A program made the translations under genes and the position numbers. Below the pieces are notes generated by a model. That model worked only from the letters and a program-made list of their open reading frames with translations, was not told where the DNA came from and did no database searches. Positions 58,236 to 64,000 of a stretch of 64,000 bases of DNA are shown piece after piece. The stretch is from Lucinisca nassula (Eukaryota; Mollusca; Bivalvia; Lucinida; Lucinidae): contig OY757016.1 of assembly GCA_963580285.1 (NCBI GenBank), positions 42,733,124 through 42,797,123 of the forward strand, read 5' to 3'. Numbering within the stretch: the first letter of the stretch is position 1; each line of letters starts with the position of its first letter.

Positions 58236-58725
58236 ATGTTTGAACTTTTGAATATCTGTTTCACAAACTAAAGTCACTAATGTAGAAAGCCGATGTGAAT
58301 CGACAATTTGGAACGTGACGACGTAAAAAGTCGCCTGGGAGCTGTCCTGTATTTTTAATTAGAATCTCCATTAATGGTTTAAAATCATTCAACGGATATC
58401 AAAAGTTTTGTTCGGTATAATACAATAAATATTACATCCCCTCGGTTGATATTCATATTCCTCAGGGTGACATTTTTATTTATTATACCTCACGTGACTT
58501 TCCCATACAAAACCCCATAGGCCTGAGGTCGATAATTTTTACTATCACCCTGCGATAATTTGACAATCACATGCGCGGACTTGAATGCGCGTACGGTTTG
58601 GTTCTTCTGTCAAGCTGGAGAAAATGAGTCTAAACCAACAATTGTAGCAAAGTCGAGAATTTTTGGTACCAACTTATGTCAAAAGTCACATGTGAGCTGT
58701 CCTATATTTTTCATGAAAAATCCCT

Positions 58726-58930
58726 TATAATAATTTTAGTTTTATCCGGTGTAATAAAATAAATATTATATTCCTGACAGGGTAATAGCGAAAAATGTCA
58801 CCCTTGGAAATATGAATATCAACCTCGGCTGTGCCTCGGTTGATACTCATATTCCTCAGGATGACATTTTTCACTATCGCCCTCTCAGGAATGTAATATT
58901 TATATACTATCATCCTCTCAGGAATGTAAT
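58726..58930. repeat. Foldback
   Basis: 'ggaaatatgaatatcaacct' / 'ggttgatactcatattcctc' with outer arms 'aatattatattcctgacagg' / 'ctctcaggaatgtaatattt'. A related piece is at 58438-58480. Confidence 0.75.
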
Positions 58931-59639
58931 ATACAGCCAACAGAGCGGACCCTGGTCAAGTAACTTCCAATCAGTTACATACACATTATTTGGCACATCA
59001 AGGGACATGCAGTAACGTTCACCTCGAAGCCTTTTACCATCCATTCTGCTATCAGAAGGTAGTTAACAAACACAGAGTGATAATAAGCTCCATGCACATT
59101 GTTGGACACGACATTGCTGTGCAATTAATAGCTGAATGTTTCTGACACTGCATCACAAAGGACATCAAAAATCTTCACATCAAAGGTAAGACATACCTGA
59201 TATTACCACACGTTATAGTGTTGACACAAACATATTTGTATTTAACCATTAATGTCCAAGCCCCGCCTAGTCCACATCTTACTGATAACTGTCTTTAAAA
59301 GTAGTTAACAAATATAACCCATCTGGCAATCTTGTAAGGGGTAACCGATGGCTATGCACCCACATTCTTTACGCGAACTTCCGACCGTGACGTGCTGTAA
59401 ATCTGACTTATTGATAATAGCCAATTTCAAAGAAATAGTTTGAAAAAAAAAACGGAGAGTGATATTCCCAATTTCTTCATTTCTGTGTCGGAAAAGATAA
59501 GTGTGGATTTGAAAATAAGAAAATAAAACCACAACAACAACAACACAGAAAAAAAAAAAAAAAAAAAAAACAAGCGGCTGAATTTTATTTAGTTTTATTT
59601 CATCTAGAGAAATTAGTCCGATACATTCATGTTTATACG

Positions 59640-59795
59640 AAAGCCTGCTAAAGACAGAGAAAATAAAATACTGTAAAGGCATAGTAATGCAAAAGCGCAG
59701 TAACTCAAAAGAAAGACGTAGTAACGCAAAAAAGGCATAGTAACGCAAAAGAAAGGCGAAATAATGCCAATTAAAGACAAATGCTACTAATACGC
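59640..59795. repeat. Minisatellite block 1 (ggcgtagtaacgc units)
   Basis: About six units of a 17-20-bp repeat, consensus AAAGGCGTAGTAACGCGAAT. 59796-60660 beyond it is AT-rich sequence with nothing recognised. Confidence 0.75.
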
Positions 59796-60672
59796 GATTG
59801 TATGGTCATCAAAAATGAAAGTTATGTCAAAGCCAACATTTTACCGTTCTTGGGTAAGGAAATGGTTGAAATTTGTGGAACAGGTATTGTTTTGGGTTCA
59901 TTTCATTATTAAACATGTTCAGGTTGGCTATAATATTCATGAAAACACTTACATTGCGACTTTCGAAAATTTTATTTTTACGGCATTTACTCAAGATCAG
60001 ATCAGATCAACCGAAATGGTTACAGACTTACTTAAACGATTTGATGTAATGCATATTATGGCTAGCTATTATTTACAAGTATAATCCAAGTTACCGGTGT
60101 GTGATTCATCATCTTTTCATAGAATTTGTGTTTATTTACCGTGTACTTCATCTTGGGATAGGGGAACGGTTTGTTTAATAAAACAGAAACTAACACGGTG
60201 ACCCATATTTTTCTTTTAATTTTGTATTCTCTGATAACATCCCCTATAGAAAAAACCTTGTTTTATGAAAAATTCAATGTACCATTTTTCTGTATGGTCC
60301 ACAATATTGCAGACAACGGATTATTTTTAAAGATATTTTGATTGATGACAAAAATTGATTTTGCAAAACAATTTCTGAGCTTGAAAAATAGGCTAAAGAT
60401 AGGCAGCAGTATCTTTTACTATATCATTCTGACTTAAATAAATGTTTAAATGCTAGGCAAAAGTCAGTTTTGACATGCTATTTACTAACATGGTTGTTTT
60501 CTGATATTTCTGGAAAAAGAGTTTGGGTGATTTCCTTCTTGTTCAAATTACTTAAGATTCAGCACGGTGACATATGGTTTTTATTTCAAATTAAGTGAGC
60601 CATTATATGATGTTGAACATATACAGACTCTTAAACAGTTTTCAATGTAAGAAGTATTTCCGAGCATATGTC

Positions 60673-60714
60673 CTTAAAAGACGTAGTAACGCGAATCAAA
60701 AGGCGTAACGCGAA
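60673..60714. repeat. Minisatellite block 2
   Basis: Two units 'gacgtagtaacgcgaatc' and 'ggcgtaacgcgaaaac' ending at the Helentron-like start. Confidence 0.7.
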
Positions 60715-62497
60715 AACAAGAGAACCATAATGGTTATAAAGCACTCACCTGAGCTAAGATGGTCCCCGACCATCGGGGGTTGAAGGAATAGATGGGCTGC
60801 ATGATGCTTCCACGCAGAGCTGGAACCGTCCGCAAAAAAGTACTGGTAAACTACTTAGAGGATCTAAGTCTGCCTAGGCAAAGCGGTGGGAGTCAGACCA
60901 TCCATGCTTATAAACCCTTGTTTCAGACAAAAATATTCTTAAAGGTTTTCCCTACATAAGCCTACGTAAAACCAGAGGGCCCCAGGCGGAGCCTTTTTTG
61001 GCCCCATGGCTAAAATTTAAACAATCTTGCTAGAGGTCCACTTGATGAAGCTTCATACCAAATGTCAAAGATCTGGGCCTTTCGGTATCAGACAAGAAGA
61101 ATTTTGAAGGTTTTGCCTATATAAGCCTATGGAAAAAAACAATGGGCCCTGGCATGAGGCCGTTTTTGGCCACAGGGCTATAATTTTAACATTCTCGGTA
61201 GAGGTCCAGTAGATGAAGCTTCATTACAAATACCAAAGATCTGGACTTTTGGGTTTCAGACAAGAAGAGTTTTAAAGGTTTTCCCTGTATACCTCTATGT
61301 AAACGCAGTAGTTCCCGCCACAGGGCCATTTTTGGTCCAAGAGCTATAATTTGATCTTGGTAGAGGCTCTCTAGATGAAACTTCATACCAAATATCAAAG
61401 ACCGGGGCCTTTTGCTTTCAGACAAGAAGATTTTTGAAGAATAATTCATACCAAATATAAACGATCTGGCTTTCTGAAGTCAGACAAGAAGATTTTTGAA
61501 GTTCCTGCCTATATAAGCCTATGAAAAAACCAGTGGTTCTTGGCATGAGGCCGCAAGGAGATGTTGCACTGATGAGTTAGGAGGCCTTTATGCGGACTAA
61601 ACAAAGTATTTGTCTAAATCGCGACGGAAGTAAGGGCGAGGATTGTGGCCACGTAAAATCGTTTTAAGCCCCCCCCCCCCTCCCAGTTGAATCTGTTTCA
61701 ATGACCGTTCTAAGGCGGTTCTTCTGTCGTGGTTTATTTTTGTTATGGCTTGTCTTTGAGTGTATGCGCCACTTATATTATTTTGCTTTGGATAGCCAAT
61801 TGGCCATTTTGTGGGAAAGTGATGTTTCCATTAGGGTCTTGTTGTTTCATGTTTGTGTTTCTTTCCATTGGTATCTCTGATGGGAGCTGTGAATTGTATC
61901 GATTCCTGATCATTGCCTTCACTTCTATTTTCCTATATGCGTCTATGTAAACCTAGTGGGCCCCTACATAAGCCTATAAAAAACCAGAGGGCTCCCAGGC
62001 GGAGCGTTTTTTGGTCCCAGGGCTATAATTTAAACAATCTTGCTAGAAGTCGACTTGATGAAGCTTCATACCAAATGTCAAAGATCTGGGCCTTTTGGTA
62101 TCAGACAAGAAGAATTTTGAAGGTTTTGCCTATATAAGCCTATGAAAAACCAGTGGGCCCTGGCATTAGGCCGTTTTTGGCCACAGGGCTATAATTTGAA
62201 CAATCGTGGTAGAGCTTCGCTAGGAGCAGCTTCATACCAAAAATCAAAGACCTGGGCCTTCTGGTTTCAAACGAGAAGATTTTTCAAAGTTTTCTCTTAT
62301 TTTCCCCTTTTTGTTGCCATGGCTACCAGAGTTGGCATGGAATTAAATTCTTTGATCTACTTTGAGAGCGGGCCACCAAAGGATTATGTCTGCCACGTTT
62401 TGTTCAAATCTGTTCAATGGTTTAGGAGGAGAAGTTATTTAAAGAAATTGTGAACGGCCGGACAGATGGACGGACGACGACGGACGGCGACCGATCA
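60715..62497 (+). mobile_element. Helentron-like element with nested SINE and LINE-X
   Basis: 'aagagaaccataatggtt' and 'gcactcacctgag' start, repeat units with 'gatgaagcttcatacc', end with (ggac)n near 62459-62490. Nested: a CAAA-SINE fragment 60757-60918 and a LINE-X fragment 61556-61932. Confidence 0.65.
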
Positions 62498-62675
62498 CTA
62501 AACAAGGCGTAGTAACGCAACAGAAGGGCGCATTAAGCGAATCAAAAGGTATTGTAACACTAAAGAAGGGTGTAGTAACGCAAAAAAGGCGTTGTAACGC
62601 AAAAAAGGTGAAATAATGCGAAACAAAAGGCGCAGTAACGCTAATCAGAAGGCGTAGCAACGCGAAAAAATAGCT
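62498..62675. repeat. Minisatellite block 3
   Basis: Nine or so degenerate units ('aaggcgtagtaacgcaac', 'gggtgtagtaacgcaaaaaa'). Confidence 0.75.
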
Positions 62676-62679
62676 TCAG

Positions 62680-63812
62680 AAAATGTGGCAATTCTTCCGA
62701 TCAAAAGCTAAAAGGGCATTCAGAAGATTCTACAAATGCATGTGCACTAGAAAAAACAAAAACAACAACCAAAAAAAAGAAAAAAAAAAAAAAAAAAAAA
62801 AAAAACCATCATCTCGTAATCAACTATATTGCTGCTGATACCAGCAAGACATCTGTGTGATTTGCATAAAGTATGTGGTCAAAGAGTAATCACGAGGTTT
62901 TACTGTCAGGGAAGACAACTTATATACTATATCATTCAAAGTTCTGGTTATTTCTCATGATGTCTTTTAAACCTGATATACAATTTTACCATATACCAGC
63001 AACATATCTCAAAAGGTGTTGGAGTTAAATTGCGATTACAGAGGTAATTGTTTGGGGAGATAACTAAAATACCATGGCAAACGAAGTTGTGATTCTTGCT
63101 CATGAATCACCTTTTTAACCTCGTGTGCAATTTATCAAGTACCATCATTTATTATATACCCAGACAATTTCCCATCATATATATCTCAAAGGGTGTTGAA
63201 GTTATTGCGATTGCAAAGTTATTTTGTTATGGGTGTTAACTAAAACCATGGCATGCAGAGTTGTTGTTTATTCTTATGACACGACCTCTTAACCTTGTGT
63301 ACTATTGTGCCAAGTACCTTCAACATATCTGAAAGGGTATTTGAGTTATGGAGATCAAAATGTTATATTGTCAATAGCTAAAATATCAGTGCACCCAGAG
63401 TAGTGGTTCTTGCTCATGACATGTCTTATGTACTTCATATACAACTAAACCTACTACCACCAATATTAATACATCTGAAAATGTGCTGGAGTGATTGTGA
63501 TGACAAGGTTAAATTGTCAGTGGAGACCTTGTGTACTATTGTATCAAGTCCCATCAATATATCACAAAGGTTATTGGAGTTATTGTGATCACAAGGGAGA
63601 AAACGAAAATACCAAGGCATCCCGAGCTGCGATTCTTGCTTATGGCATGTCTTCTAGACCACAGGTACATCTGTACTTAGTTCCATCAATATGTCTCAAA
63701 GGGTATTGGAGTGATGGCGATCACAAAGTTGTGTCTACGGACGGAGGGACAGCTAGACGGACGGACGCTAGGCTGATCATTATATCCCCTGAACCTATTC
63801 GTTCGGGGGATA
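62680..63812 (+). mobile_element. Second Helentron-like insertion, hairpin end
   Basis: Four or five units of about 160-190 bp with 'atatctcaaagggtgtt' and 'gattcttgctcatgac', then (ggac) runs (63737-63769) and a terminal hairpin at 63783-63812 (tatcccctgaac / gttcgggggata). Confidence 0.65.
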
Positions 63813-64000
63813 AAAAGGCGTAGTAACGCAGAAGAAAGGAGGCGTAGTAACGCCAATAAAAAGACGTAGTAACGCGAATCTAAAGGCGCCTTTTTGCGTA
63901 ATAACGCGAATAAAAAGGAAAGTACCGCGAACCAAAAGGCGTAGTAACGCGAACGAAAATGCGTTACTACGCCTTTCTTTTGCGTTACTATACCTTTTGA
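63813..64000. repeat. Minisatellite block 4, ends in inverse units
   Basis: Units run forward to about 63955 and then reverse ('gcgttactacgcctttcttt'), forming a foldback at the window edge. Confidence 0.8.

Noticed and set aside
59840..59905. Possible upstream sulfotransferase exon on the - strand ending LPKNG|GTAAAA in the right phase
   Set aside because: The upstream residues (PVPQISTIS) do not resemble the family, a stop lies about 20 codons before, and such a motif is expected about once by chance in this length.

Overview
The window looks like animal nuclear DNA, most likely from a bivalve mollusc. It is AT-rich, the genes are split by GT-AG introns, and the space between exons is packed with repeats of bivalve type: pearl-like elements with internal tandem repeats of about 166 bp, tRNA-derived SINEs, Helentron-like elements that begin with a 'gctcacctga' motif, palindromic MITEs, and CR1/L2-type and L1/Tx1-type LINEs. 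Species cannot be named from the sequence alone.

Two host genes can be supported, converging tail to tail. (1) A mucolipin (TRPML)-like cation channel on the + strand is represented by two 3' exons (1205-1420 and 6280-6624) joined in phase 0. They encode the pore, S6 and the cytosolic tail. (2) A cytosolic-type sulfotransferase on the - strand is represented by five 3' exons (50354-50580, 47251-47377, 38690-38784, 35493-35676, 29350-29459). All four splice joints agree in phase, and together they give 247 codons up to a natural stop, spread over 21 kb. Its first exon or exons, with the start of the PAPS-binding loop, were not found.

Mobile DNA by region. 1-7 kb: TRPML exons with a broken antisense CR1/L2 LINE in the intron. 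7-29 kb: intergenic repeats, including a head-to-tail A-B-A-B chain of palindromic MITEs (15.07-17.53 kb), a pearl-like element (19.3-21.2 kb) and many copies of an unidentified retroelement called LINE-X here. 29-50.6 kb: the sulfotransferase gene, with introns holding nested elements, including a 3.06-kb terminal-inverted-repeat transposon sitting inside a MITE palindrome. 50.6-57 kb: more MITEs and an almost open L1/Tx1-like LINE, also inside a MITE palindrome. 57-64 kb: tRNA-SINEs, foldbacks, and a minisatellite cut into blocks by Helentron-like insertions.

The most unusual signal is a palindromic core of about 50-65 bp (arm GTGGGTACTCGTTAGAACCG plus its complement). It recurs more than 20 times inside MITEs with different flanks and different terminal repeats. 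Some copies carry substitutions matched on both arms, some have lost the core cleanly, some have two cores, and other transposons have landed at its centre. Labels used below (MITE A, B, B2, C, G, LINE-X, CAAA-SINE) are working names for this window only.
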